In this document: positions 6,440 to 14,506 of the stretch, one piece after another
Position numbering within the stretch: position 1 is the stretch's first letter
Layout of the letters: each line of letters starts with the position of its first letter
Origin: Clostridia bacterium
GTDB lineage: Bacteria; Bacillota; Clostridia; Christensenellales; Aristaeellaceae
DNA length: 19,597 nucleotides
Direction: 5' to 3'
Assembly (NCBI GenBank): GCA_024404275.1
Contig: JAKSQG010000017.1
Coordinates: 1 to 19,597, forward strand
The notes under the pieces: generated by a model
The model's database searches: none
Seen by the model: the letters and a program-made list of their open reading frames with translations, nothing else
What the model was told of the DNA's origin: nothing
Made by a program: the position numbers and the translations under genes

Positions 6440-6931
6440 TCAGCCCAGGGGCTTGACGGTAACAACGTGATAGAACATCACGGTAGCGCTGCCGGTGACA
6501 TTCAGCTCGTTGAAGAGCGCTTCGTCGGTCACGGCTTCGCACCACATACGGGCACCGGACACGGCGTAGGGCTTGGCATTGGCATCAGTGAAGTCGGGGT
6601 TGGCGGCATACACGGCGATGCACTTGCCGGTCGCTTCCAGGTTGGCGCGGCTCTGGTTGGCAGCCAGACCCAGCTGCAGATAGTATTCGCCATCCTTTTC
6701 AACCATGCCGTAGATGAAGAAGCCAACATTGGGGTTGCCTTCGGCATCGGTGGTCACGATCAGGTAGGTACCGGAGAAGCTGTTCAAGGCATTCATCAGG
6801 TCGTCACCGGTCAGGGCGTAATCGCCATAGAAATTGGCCACAGAAGCGGAAGCAGCCACATCCACGGTCTCAGCGGAAGCCACAGCGAACAGCATCAGGC
6901 AGGCAAGCAGCAGAGCGATCAACTTTTTCAT
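6440..6931 (-). CDS. Exported FMN-binding split-barrel (PNPOx-like) protein
   Basis: This 163-residue protein starts with a signal peptide, KKLIALLLACLMLFAV with predicted cleavage after ASA (about residue 20). The mature part resembles the pyridoxamine 5'-phosphate oxidase-like split barrel: YLIVTTDAEGNPNVGFF (about 56-72) is the usual first strand pair, and LAANQSRANLEATGKCIAVY (about 89-108) matches the flavin-contact segment of small members. Assignment to the fold is inferred from this pattern, and flavin binding is not shown. Exported members are uncommon, since the family is mainly cytosolic. The lone cysteine in the signal core is not in a lipobox. AGGAGG stands 8 bases before the ATG. 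The gene is monocistronic, with a perfect promoter and a strong terminator, so it may be highly expressed. Confidence 0.82.
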   Translation of the reverse strand: MKKLIALLLACLMLFAVASAETVDVAASASVANFYGDYALTGDDLMNALNSFSGTYLIVTTDAEGNPNVGFFIYGMVEKDGEYYLQLGLAANQSRANLEATGKCIAVYAANPDFTDANAKPYAVSGARMWCEAVTDEALFNELNVTGSATVMFYHVVTVKPLG

Positions 6932-6970
6932 GAGTCATTCCTCCTTGGCTTAAAGCCGATTTATAATTTG

Positions 6971-6999
6971 ATTATACACATCTAATATCGATTTGTCAA
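6971..6999 (-). promoter_or_regulatory. Perfect consensus promoter for the exported split-barrel gene
   Basis: TTGACA (6994-6999), 17 bases, TATAAT (6971-6976) on the minus strand. Predicted start near 6964, giving a leader of about 33 bases. Confidence 0.9.
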
Positions 7000-7040
7000 A
7001 CATAAAACACAGCCGTACCGGAGCGTTTCCGATACGGCTG
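7000..7040 (-). terminator. Terminator of the ABC importer/GDPD operon
   Basis: An 8-bp stem (7010-7017 with 7033-7040), extended by 4 bp beyond one mismatch, is followed on the minus strand by a TGTTTTATG tail. It begins 11 bases past the GDPD stop and its tail touches the -35 box of the next promoter. Confidence 0.8.
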
Positions 7041-7050
7041 ACAGGTATTA

Positions 7051-7947
7051 TTATTCGATACCCAAAGCCTCGCGGCGATAGGCATACAGGATGGCGGGCC
7101 AATCCGTTTGCAGAATATCAATGTGCTTCTCAAACAGCTTTCCCCAGCCGAGTGCGGGGTCTTCCAGAATGGAAATGTCATCATCCAACGGCCCAAAAAG
7201 CGAATCGCGGTTCCAGTTGCCCAGTTCGATGGCATTGACCCAAGTATACAGGTTCCGTGCACGGATGCTGTTGATGGCATCGTCGCTGTACAATTCGTCC
7301 GTTTCCTTGAAGGCAATGATCTCGCAGCCCACGGTATTGATGTCCGTGATCGCCAAAGCCGCTTCAACATCCTGCAGGCTGTAGCAGATGGGCATGAACA
7401 TGTATTTGACCGGGTGCGCTGCCAGAGCTTTCAGCGCCTCCTCCACCGGAACGCCATGAAAATCACCGCGCACAGGCGCCTTCAAAACGACCTGCTGCAG
7501 TGCTTTGGGATGGCGGTCCAGCTCCGCCAGCACCTGCGGGAAGATGTCCCAGGAACGGTCGATATTGAGGAATTTTCCTTCGGGCAGCCATTCCAGAATA
7601 TCGCTCAGGCGGTCGATGGGCTTGCGGTTGCGCTGACAGGTGGTGTTGAAGGGATGGTTGGCTTCCACCTCGGCGGAGGACATCTGCTTGATGCATTTGT
7701 CAACGCCCAGCAGGGTCGGCTCATGACCGTCATGGAAGGAGTACAGCACGCCGTCCGTGGTGCTGTTGACGTCGCTCTCCACCATGTCCGCCCCCATTTT
7801 GAAGGCGCAGGTGTAAGCGGCAATGGTATTCTGAATGATGTTGCCGCCCCAGCTGCCGCGGTGCACGGCGATCAGGTGCTTCTTTTCCTCCAGCTTTTTG
7901 CTGAGCGGAGCATTGATGGCGGCAAAACGCTGCTGTCCGAGAGTCAT
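7051..7947 (-). CDS. Glycerophosphodiester phosphodiesterase (GDPD) family protein
   Basis: This 298-residue protein shows the GDPD signature: HRG at 29-31, the NT pair of the N-T-x-x-A segment at 40-41, GADMVESDV (about 52-60, metal ligands Glu57 and Asp59), TDG at about 64-66 and FHDG (71-74, catalytic His72). GDPDs split glycerophosphodiesters into glycerol 3-phosphate and an alcohol in a metal-dependent reaction on a TIM barrel. There is no signal peptide, so it acts in the cytosol, probably on what the adjacent importer brings in. The ATG at 7947 has AAGGAGG a few bases upstream, and the gene starts 12 bases after the permease stop as the last gene of the operon. The arrangement is analogous to ugp operons, where UgpQ is the GDPD, but the transporter here is of a different type. 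Confidence 0.9.
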   Translation of the reverse strand: MTLGQQRFAAINAPLSKKLEEKKHLIAVHRGSWGGNIIQNTIAAYTCAFKMGADMVESDVNSTTDGVLYSFHDGHEPTLLGVDKCIKQMSSAEVEANHPFNTTCQRNRKPIDRLSDILEWLPEGKFLNIDRSWDIFPQVLAELDRHPKALQQVVLKAPVRGDFHGVPVEEALKALAAHPVKYMFMPICYSLQDVEAALAITDINTVGCEIIAFKETDELYSDDAINSIRARNLYTWVNAIELGNWNRDSLFGPLDDDISILEDPALGWGKLFEKHIDILQTDWPAILYAYRREALGIE

Positions 7948-7959
7948 AATATTTCCTCC

Positions 7960-9708
7960 TTATTTGACCTTGGAACGGGTGTTATCCTTGCTGCCGCGGC
8001 CATAGACCAGATACAGCACGATACCGCTGATGATCATCATCAGCACCGCGTACACAAAGGTCAGGGCTGTACCGTTGGGGTTGGAGGTCTCATCGGTCAG
8101 GCTCTTGATCTTTACGCCCAGCGTGGGGTTCAGCGGATGATACAGGAAGGCGGACATGTCGTAGTCGCCCAGCAGACCGTTGAAGTTGAGGGCCGCGATG
8201 GCCATGACCGTAGGAAGAATGGCCGGGAAGATCACGCGGCGGAAGGTAGTCAGCTCGCCGGCGCCCAGGTTGTGAGCGGCATCCTCCAGCGCGTCATCCA
8301 GACCGAAGAAAGCGGCCTTGGTCATGCGCATGGTGAAGGGCAGCTTGATGACCACATAACCGATCAGCATGATGACCAGCGTGCCCGTCAGAACGGTGTT
8401 GAACATATACCACTGCTGACGGTTATAGAGCAGCACCAGCGCCAAAGCGACCAGCGTGGTGGGCAGCATCCACGGAATCATCAGGCTGTACTCGAGGGTA
8501 CTGGCTGTCAGGGTGTTCTTACGCTTCTGCATAATGCGGCAGGCAGCCACCACAATGAGGCCGACCATCACGGCAGCGGCAGCGCTGTAGCAGATGCTGA
8601 CCACAAAGGGACGGTAGTTGTTGACATTCTGCAGCAGGTAAGCGTAGTTATCCAGCGAGAAGGAGCTGAAATCCAGCGTACGGGTGGTAATGTTCTTGGC
8701 GTTGGTAAAGGAGAACAGAACGATCAGTACTACCGGAATCACATAGATGGCAAACAGCACATAGGCGATCACGTGCACGATCACATTAGCCACAGGATTG
8801 GTGATCTTCTGCTTGATAATGCGGGTCTTCACCTTGGAAACAGACATATAATGTCCGCGCTTTTCGATGCGCGTCATGATGAACAGCAGCAGCATGGTCG
8901 CGCAGCCCAGCACCAGACTCAGCAGGCTGGCCAGGTCCTTGCTGTTGACGGTATCGGCAAAGGTTTTGATCATCGGGTTGATGGTCTGGAACTGCGTTCC
9001 GCCCACCAGCAGAGGAGCACTCATGGCCGACAGACCGGTAATAAAGGTCAGAATGGTCACGGCAAACAGGCTGGGCAGCAGGACGGGTAGCACCACGCGG
9101 CGCAGGATGGTCCACTGACCGGCACCCATGTTGCGGGCCGCCTCAACCGTTTGAAAGTCTACGGCGCGCATGGCGTTGCGCAGGAAGATCATGTGGTTAG
9201 AGGTACAGCTGAAGGTCATGACAAACAGCACAGCCCAGTAGCCCGTAAACCAGTTACGGTTGAACCCGGGAATGATACCAACCAGGAAGTTTGTCAAAAA
9301 ACCGGTAGAACCGTAAATGAACTTATAGCCGGATACCAGAATGATACCGCCATACAACAACGTGGTCATATAGCCCAGACGCAGGATATTAGCGCCCTTG
9401 ATATCAAAGTACTCCGTCACCAGCACCAGGAAGATGCCGACCAGACCCACGGAGATGGACAGCGTCGGGCCAAGAAGGAAGGAGTTTTGCAGGGACTTCA
9501 TGGCCTTTTTGGATTTGAGCAGCTTCTGGATGGGTTCCACGGAGAAGGTGCCATCCTTGAGGAACACCGTTCCCAGCAGGTTGATGATGGGCACGATGAT
9601 GCAGGTGAGGATAAACCAGGCAAACAGGATGAACAAAATCACTTTGCCGGGCGTCAGACCTTTGATAAAGGCCTTTGGGTCAAACTTCTTTTTTGCTTTT
9701 GCGCTCAT
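7960..9708 (-). CDS. ABC transporter permease, two permease domains fused (FbpB/AfuB-like)
   Basis: This 582-residue membrane protein contains two BPD_transp_1 (MetI-like) units in tandem, about residues 70-280 and 365-570, each with an EAA coupling loop: VEAARNMGAGQWTILRRVVLP (about 188-208) and EDAAHNLGAGELTTFRRVIFP (about 475-495). A first membrane segment lies near residues 22-45. Fused double permeases of this type occur in ferric iron, thiamine and 2-aminoethylphosphonate importers and their relatives, so one gene makes the whole membrane channel. The ATG at 9708 lies 13 bases after the ATPase stop. It works with the ATPase upstream and the binding protein at the head of the operon. The gene at the end encodes a GDPD, so a phosphodiester or sugar phosphate is a more likely substrate than iron, but this is inferred from context alone. 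Confidence 0.9.
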   Translation of the reverse strand: MSAKAKKKFDPKAFIKGLTPGKVILFILFAWFILTCIIVPIINLLGTVFLKDGTFSVEPIQKLLKSKKAMKSLQNSFLLGPTLSISVGLVGIFLVLVTEYFDIKGANILRLGYMTTLLYGGIILVSGYKFIYGSTGFLTNFLVGIIPGFNRNWFTGYWAVLFVMTFSCTSNHMIFLRNAMRAVDFQTVEAARNMGAGQWTILRRVVLPVLLPSLFAVTILTFITGLSAMSAPLLVGGTQFQTINPMIKTFADTVNSKDLASLLSLVLGCATMLLLFIMTRIEKRGHYMSVSKVKTRIIKQKITNPVANVIVHVIAYVLFAIYVIPVVLIVLFSFTNAKNITTRTLDFSSFSLDNYAYLLQNVNNYRPFVVSICYSAAAAVMVGLIVVAACRIMQKRKNTLTASTLEYSLMIPWMLPTTLVALALVLLYNRQQWYMFNTVLTGTLVIMLIGYVVIKLPFTMRMTKAAFFGLDDALEDAAHNLGAGELTTFRRVIFPAILPTVMAIAALNFNGLLGDYDMSAFLYHPLNPTLGVKIKSLTDETSNPNGTALTFVYAVLMMIISGIVLYLVYGRGSKDNTRSKVK

Positions 9709-9721
9709 GTCCCCTGCCTCC

Positions 9722-10714
<993 letters not shown>

Positions 10715-10736
10715 ATAAAAACCTTCCTTCGATTAT

Positions 10737-10778
10737 AAGAAAATGAACGGCGGGGCAGGGACTGCGCCCTGCCCCGCC
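10737..10778 (-). terminator. Intercistronic GC-rich hairpin (attenuator or mRNA stabiliser)
   Basis: A perfect 12-bp G/C-rich stem (10749-10760 with 10767-10778) with a 6-base loop lies after the binding-protein stop codon. Its minus-strand tail (GTTCATTTTCTT) is partly T-rich. Such a hairpin typically makes the binding protein more abundant than the ATPase and permease. Confidence 0.8.
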
Positions 10779-10802
10779 TTTGGGTTGATGCCTTGTTAAA
10801 AA

Positions 10803-11870
10803 TTACTGCATGTATTCCAGAGTGATCTTCTCGCACCAGGCATCGATGTTGGCAGCCACAACGGCCCAATCGATATCCTGAGCGGGGATAGAGCACAGAG
10901 CCACCTGAGCGGGATCGGCCTTATCGGCGGCCTTCTCGTTGGCAGGCATGGTGCCGAACTTTTCAGCCCATTCGCCCTGGATCTGGGCAGAGCCGAACCA
11001 TTCCACAAAGCGCAGGGCTTCAGCCATCTTGGCTTCGTCCTTCTGCACGCCGTTCACGATGCCGATGCCTTCCACAGCGTAGGGGATGCCGCACTCGGGC
11101 ATGGCCACAGCGGTCTTGGTGCCGTATTCGGCATCATACTGCAGCACGCCGGAGGACCACATCTGACCCATCACAGTGGGCTTGGTGGGGTCGACGATTT
11201 CCTGATACAGGTTCTGACCGGATTCGGCCACAACACCGTTGGCGAAGAACTTTTCGATAGCGGCCCAGCCTTCTTCGCTGACGCCCAGTTCGCCGTTTTC
11301 ATCCAGGAAGCGGCAAACGATACCGGCGATGACGTTGCGGGTGGTGCCGCCGGTCAGCTTTTCTTCGCTGCGGTACAGACCGTTGTAGGTATCGGTCTCC
11401 CACAGGTCAGCCCAGTCCTTGGGGCCTTCGATGCCCAGAGCGGCAACCTGCTCGCTGTCATAAGCCAGCACGATGGCCTGCTTCACGATGGCGTAGTAGT
11501 AACCGTTGGCGTCGTTCAGACCCTCGGAGACTTCGTCAGCCCAGGAGGGAGCGTCGTAGGACACCAGGATGTCACGGGAGATCAGATCGTTCCAGATGAT
11601 GGCGTTGAGGCCGTACACCACGTCAGCGATGGGGCTGTTGGCTTCGGCAATCAGACGCTGCTGGACAGCACCGGCGCCATCTTCCAGGATGACGACCTTG
11701 AAACCGGCCTGAGCGGCACGATCTTCCAGCCATTCCTTACGGCCGGAGGAACCGGAGTTGGTGTAAATGGTCAGCTCAACGCCGGTACCGGTCACAGCTT
11801 CAGCCATCACGCCGGCGCACAGGGACAGCAGCATGATCATGGCCAGAGCAACGGACAGAATCTTCTTCAT
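10803..11870 (-). CDS. ABC transporter substrate-binding protein (iron/aminoethylphosphonate-type class)
   Basis: This 355-residue protein starts with the signal peptide KKILSVALAMIMLLSLCAG (cleavage expected at VMA, near residue 23). The mature protein begins ELTIYTNSGSSG and contains ANSPIADVVYGL, VLAYDSE and PKDWADLW, the pattern of FbpA/PhnS-like periplasmic binding proteins. It captures the substrate for the downstream ATPase and permease. The only N-terminal cysteine is preceded by Leu, so this is not a lipobox, which is unusual for a binding protein of a cell with one membrane. The ATG at 11870 has GGAGG 9 bases upstream; the longer start at 11921 would lie within the palindromic operator. 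The gene heads the operon and its promoter region carries a perfect 20-bp palindrome. The ligand cannot be told from the sequence. Confidence 0.92.
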   Translation of the reverse strand: MKKILSVALAMIMLLSLCAGVMAEAVTGTGVELTIYTNSGSSGRKEWLEDRAAQAGFKVVILEDGAGAVQQRLIAEANSPIADVVYGLNAIIWNDLISRDILVSYDAPSWADEVSEGLNDANGYYYAIVKQAIVLAYDSEQVAALGIEGPKDWADLWETDTYNGLYRSEEKLTGGTTRNVIAGIVCRFLDENGELGVSEEGWAAIEKFFANGVVAESGQNLYQEIVDPTKPTVMGQMWSSGVLQYDAEYGTKTAVAMPECGIPYAVEGIGIVNGVQKDEAKMAEALRFVEWFGSAQIQGEWAEKFGTMPANEKAADKADPAQVALCSIPAQDIDWAVVAANIDAWCEKITLEYMQ

Positions 11871-11886
11871 AGTAAGAATCCTCCAA

Positions 11887-11920
11887 ATGTGTTTTTCACA
11901 TGAAAACCATATGGTTTTCA
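11887..11920. promoter_or_regulatory. Perfect 20-bp palindrome plus a smaller inverted repeat in the importer leader
   Basis: TGAAAACCAT followed by ATGGTTTTCA (11901-11920) is a perfect palindrome starting about five bases past the predicted transcription start of the importer operon. A second inverted repeat, ATGTG-TTTTT-CACAT (11887-11901), abuts it. The position fits a repressor operator, or an RNA hairpin before the ribosome binding site at 11880-11884. The symmetry suggests a dimeric helix-turn-helix protein, but I do not recognise the motif. Confidence 0.65.
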
Positions 11921-11931
11921 AATGTATTGTT

Positions 11932-11959
11932 ATTATATCATTTCTCTTTTCTTTGACAA
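11932..11959 (-). promoter_or_regulatory. Promoter of the ABC importer operon
   Basis: TTGTCA (11954-11959), 16 bases, TATAAT (11932-11937) on the minus strand, with a predicted start near 11925 and a leader of about 55 bases. Confidence 0.7.
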
Positions 11960-11982
11960 TGGATATAATATTACCATATTAT
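11953..11982 (+). promoter_or_regulatory. Candidate plus-strand promoter sharing its -35 box with the importer promoter
   Basis: TTGACA (11953-11958), 18 bases, TATTAT (11977-11982). The TTGACAA heptamer serves as -35 on both strands. It would give the GH109-like gene a leader of about 97 bases. Confidence 0.45.
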
Positions 11983-12042
11983 ACATCATCAGGTTATGCG
12001 TGTTTTCTCAAAAATCACCGTGCAAACCGGGGCTGTTTCCTG

Positions 12043-12048
12043 TATAAT
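12043..12048 (+). promoter_or_regulatory. Second candidate -10 box for the GH109-like gene
   Basis: A perfect TATAAT lies 37 bases before the ATG, but the -35 position (12020-12025, GTGCAA) is poor. It may need an activator, or be fortuitous. Confidence 0.35.
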
Positions 12049-12085
12049 ATAATGATAATAAACCTTTTGCTTGAAGGAGTCCGCC

Positions 12086-13336
12086 ATGAAACTGGACAAT
12101 TACGGAAGCACGATCCGTCTGGCTGTACTTGGCTACGGCTGCCGCGGCAAGACCATGCTGGAGCTTTTGCTGGATATGCCCGATATCCGCGTGACTGCCG
12201 TCTGCGATACCGAACCCGACCGTCTGGAAGCCGCTGCCCGACGCGTCAAGGAACGGCAGGGCATTGAACCCTTCGCCTCCGCGGTATCACTGGAGTGCGT
12301 GCAGCGGGAGGATGTGGACGCCGTGGTGATCTTCACCGCATGGGAGGCGCATATTCCCCAGGCCATCGAAGCACTCAAAAACGGCAAGCCCGCCGCCATG
12401 GAAGTAGGCGGTGCGCTGAGCGTTGAAGAGTGCTGGCGGCTGGTCCGCGCCAAGGAAGAGACCGGTGTACCGGTAATGCTGCTGGAAAACTGCTGCTACG
12501 GTGAAACGGAGCTGACGCTGCTCAACATGCTGCGCAAGGGACTTTTCGGCACGCTGGTCCACTGCGAAGGCTCCTACGCGCATGACCTGCGGGATGAGAT
12601 CGGTCTCGGTGATATCAACCGCCACTACCGTCAGCGGCATTTCCTGCGCCGCAACGGCGAACTGTACCCCACGCATGAACTGGGACCCATTGCCACATGG
12701 CTGGGCATCAACCACGGCAACCGCATGGTCAGCCTGGTCAGCATGGCCAGCAAAGCCTGCGGACTGCACGAGTGGCTGCAGGAGCATCGTCCTGACAGCC
12801 CCGCCCTTCAAAACGCGCAGGTCAACGAAGGTGATGTCGTCACCACGATGATCAAATGTGCCAACGGCGAGACCATCATTCTGAAACATGACTGTACCCT
12901 GCCCCGTCCTTACAGCCGCGGCGGCTGTCTGCGCGGCACCAAGGGCATGTGGCTGGAGGATAACCGCAGCTGCTTTATCGAGGGGCATTCGCCCGTTGAT
13001 CCCACCCACTGGACCCACCGCTGGGAAAGCGACAAACGATATATGGAAGAATACCGTCACCCCATCTGGCAGGAATATCACCGCATCGGTGAACGCGGCG
13101 GTCATGACGGTATGGATTTTCTGGTGCTGCGCGCCTTTATTGAATCGGTACGGGACAATACGCCGCCGCCCATCGATGTCTATGACGCGGCTGCCTGGAT
13201 GAGCATCACTGCCTTGAGCGAGCAGTCTATTGCTTTGGGCAGTCAGCCCCTGCCCATCCCCGATTTTACCTCCGGACGCTGGCTGCAGGAACGCAGGGAC
13301 CGGGCCGCAGGCACCTTTGCCCTGTTTGAAAAGTGA
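12086..13336 (+). CDS. Gfo/Idh/MocA-family enzyme, GH109-like
   Basis: This 416-residue protein has an N-terminal Rossmann fold for NAD(P) (VLGYGCRGK, about 14-22; VCDTEP, about 39-44) and a C-terminal alpha/beta domain. Several blocks match glycoside hydrolase family 109 as I know it: ENCCYGE (134-140), RRNGELYPTHELGP (188-201, with the conserved Tyr194 and His197), VSMAS (about 218-222), and GGHDGMDFLVLRAFIES with PPPIDVYDAAAW near the C-terminus. GH109 enzymes use bound NAD in a redox-assisted cleavage of alpha-N-acetylgalactosaminides; others in the superfamily are plain sugar dehydrogenases, and activity here is not proven. No signal or Tat peptide is present, so it acts in the cytosol. 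The ATG at 12086 follows AAGGAG; the in-frame TTG at 12071 lies before that site and is rejected. It is divergent from the importer operon. Confidence 0.85.
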   Translation: MKLDNYGSTIRLAVLGYGCRGKTMLELLLDMPDIRVTAVCDTEPDRLEAAARRVKERQGIEPFASAVSLECVQREDVDAVVIFTAWEAHIPQAIEALKNGKPAAMEVGGALSVEECWRLVRAKEETGVPVMLLENCCYGETELTLLNMLRKGLFGTLVHCEGSYAHDLRDEIGLGDINRHYRQRHFLRRNGELYPTHELGPIATWLGINHGNRMVSLVSMASKACGLHEWLQEHRPDSPALQNAQVNEGDVVTTMIKCANGETIILKHDCTLPRPYSRGGCLRGTKGMWLEDNRSCFIEGHSPVDPTHWTHRWESDKRYMEEYRHPIWQEYHRIGERGGHDGMDFLVLRAFIESVRDNTPPPIDVYDAAAWMSITALSEQSIALGSQPLPIPDFTSGRWLQERRDRAAGTFALFEK

Positions 13337-13375
13337 CAGTTGAAGCATCGGAAGTGACAATCCGGCGCTTTTGCA

Positions 13376-13404
13376 TTGACGAAGGATGCGGGAAAGCCTA
13401 TAGT
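13376..13404 (+). promoter_or_regulatory. Promoter of the DUF4003-type gene
   Basis: TTGACG (13376-13381), 17 bases, TATAGT (13399-13404), about 60 bases before the start codon. The gene is therefore probably transcribed on its own as well as by any readthrough from the GH109-like gene. Confidence 0.65.
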
Positions 13405-13468
13405 AGTGCTCACAAGGGAACAATTCCCCCGTATTCCCGTTTCCGCTGTCGAAGAAAGGAAGTACACC

Positions 13469-14458
13469 ATGAAGACCGAGACCCTGAGCCGCTGCGAGCT
13501 GTTGATCAACAACCGTGAAGCCCTGCGCCCCGTGATGCGCATGCAGGGTGATACGACCCAGTTCAGCTGTGCCCTGCTGTATGCCCTGAACGACAAGGAA
13601 GCAAATGCCGATGTTTTGGCCTCTGTGCGTCAGCTGCTCAAGCAGCAGACCGGTGTTTTTTCCTCCTTCCGCGGCATGGGCGAATACATGATCATCGCCA
13701 TGCTGGCCATGTCGGATGATCCGCAGGCAAGGCTCGAAAAAGCGCTTCGTGCCTATGAAGCGCTTCGCAAAAGCTTCCATGCCAGCGACTATTTGCCTCT
13801 TGCCGCCCTGACGCTGAGCACCGGCACCGACGAAAGCCGTTATGATGAGGTCGCCTACCGTGCATTCTCCCTGTATCAGCAGATCCGCAAAATGCACCCC
13901 ATGATCTCCGATTCGGCGGATATCAGCAACTGCCTGATGATGGCCCTGTCTGATACCGATGATACGACCCTGCTGCAAAATGCCGAATTCTGCTTTGGTC
14001 AGCTGAAGGAATCGCTTGGTTCCTTCTCCGGCAATGCCCGTCAGGCCATCGGCTTTGCCCTGACGCAAAGCGGCGGCGACATGACCCTGCTGTGTGATAA
14101 AGTAGCGGCCCTGTACAAAGCCTTTATGGCCGCCGGCTGTAAGTGGAGCATGGAACGGCTGCTGCCGCTGCTGGGCGCGCTGGCGCTTCGCGTGGAAGAC
14201 GCAGACACGCTGGTCAAAGAAGTACTGGAAGCCGAAGCATGGCTGAAACCCCACAAAGGCATGAGCGGTTTCTTTGCCTCCGTCGATCGTGCGACCCGCC
14301 TGTGCTTTGCCTCCCTGATCGTCATCAGCGGCGGCGATGCGACCGGACTTGCAGCCAACGAAGCCGTCACCCACGCCATCCAGCAGCAAATGCTCATGAC
14401 CTCCTGCATGATCTCCGTTTCCGTCGCCACGGCTGCCGCAACTTCCCATCATTCATAA
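13469..14458 (+). CDS. DUF4003-type protein
   Basis: This 329-residue cytosolic protein of unknown function resembles the DUF4003 family found in Firmicutes, by its length and by features such as the FSSFRGMGEYMIIAMLAMS stretch (about 66-84) and repeated helical segments; the assignment is from memory of the pattern and no search was run. It is predicted to be nearly all alpha-helical, with many Leu/Ala-rich amphipathic helices and no membrane segment until a small hydrophobic run near the C-terminus (about 307-326). No catalytic motif is visible. The ATG at 13469 has AAAGGAAG about 7 bases upstream, which is preferred over an in-frame TTG at the -35 box (13376). It has its own promoter and a strong terminator. 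Its neighbours give no firm clue to its role. Confidence 0.8.
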   Translation: MKTETLSRCELLINNREALRPVMRMQGDTTQFSCALLYALNDKEANADVLASVRQLLKQQTGVFSSFRGMGEYMIIAMLAMSDDPQARLEKALRAYEALRKSFHASDYLPLAALTLSTGTDESRYDEVAYRAFSLYQQIRKMHPMISDSADISNCLMMALSDTDDTTLLQNAEFCFGQLKESLGSFSGNARQAIGFALTQSGGDMTLLCDKVAALYKAFMAAGCKWSMERLLPLLGALALRVEDADTLVKEVLEAEAWLKPHKGMSGFFASVDRATRLCFASLIVISGGDATGLAANEAVTHAIQQQMLMTSCMISVSVATAAATSHHS

Positions 14459-14463
14459 AATCA

Positions 14464-14506
14464 GCGGGGGATCGCATCGAAAGATGCTTTCCCCCGCCTT
14501 TTTTAT
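14464..14506 (+). terminator. Rho-independent terminator after the DUF4003-type gene
   Basis: An 8-bp stem (14464-14471 with 14490-14497), a small internal loop, and a 5-bp upper stem (14474-14478 with 14483-14487) capped by a GAAA tetraloop, followed by CTTTTTTATTT. Its T-tract runs into the 3' end of the convergent isomerase gene. Confidence 0.92.

Noticed and set aside
7108..9090. A 660-codon open frame on the plus strand
   Set aside because: It is antisense to the GDPD and permease genes, and its product is Gln/His-rich with no recognisable domain.
12287..14452. A 721-codon open frame on the minus strand
   Set aside because: It lies opposite two well supported plus-strand genes with their own ribosome sites and family motifs. 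Its translation is low in complexity and rich in Gln, His and Gly, as expected of antisense frames in GC-rich genes.
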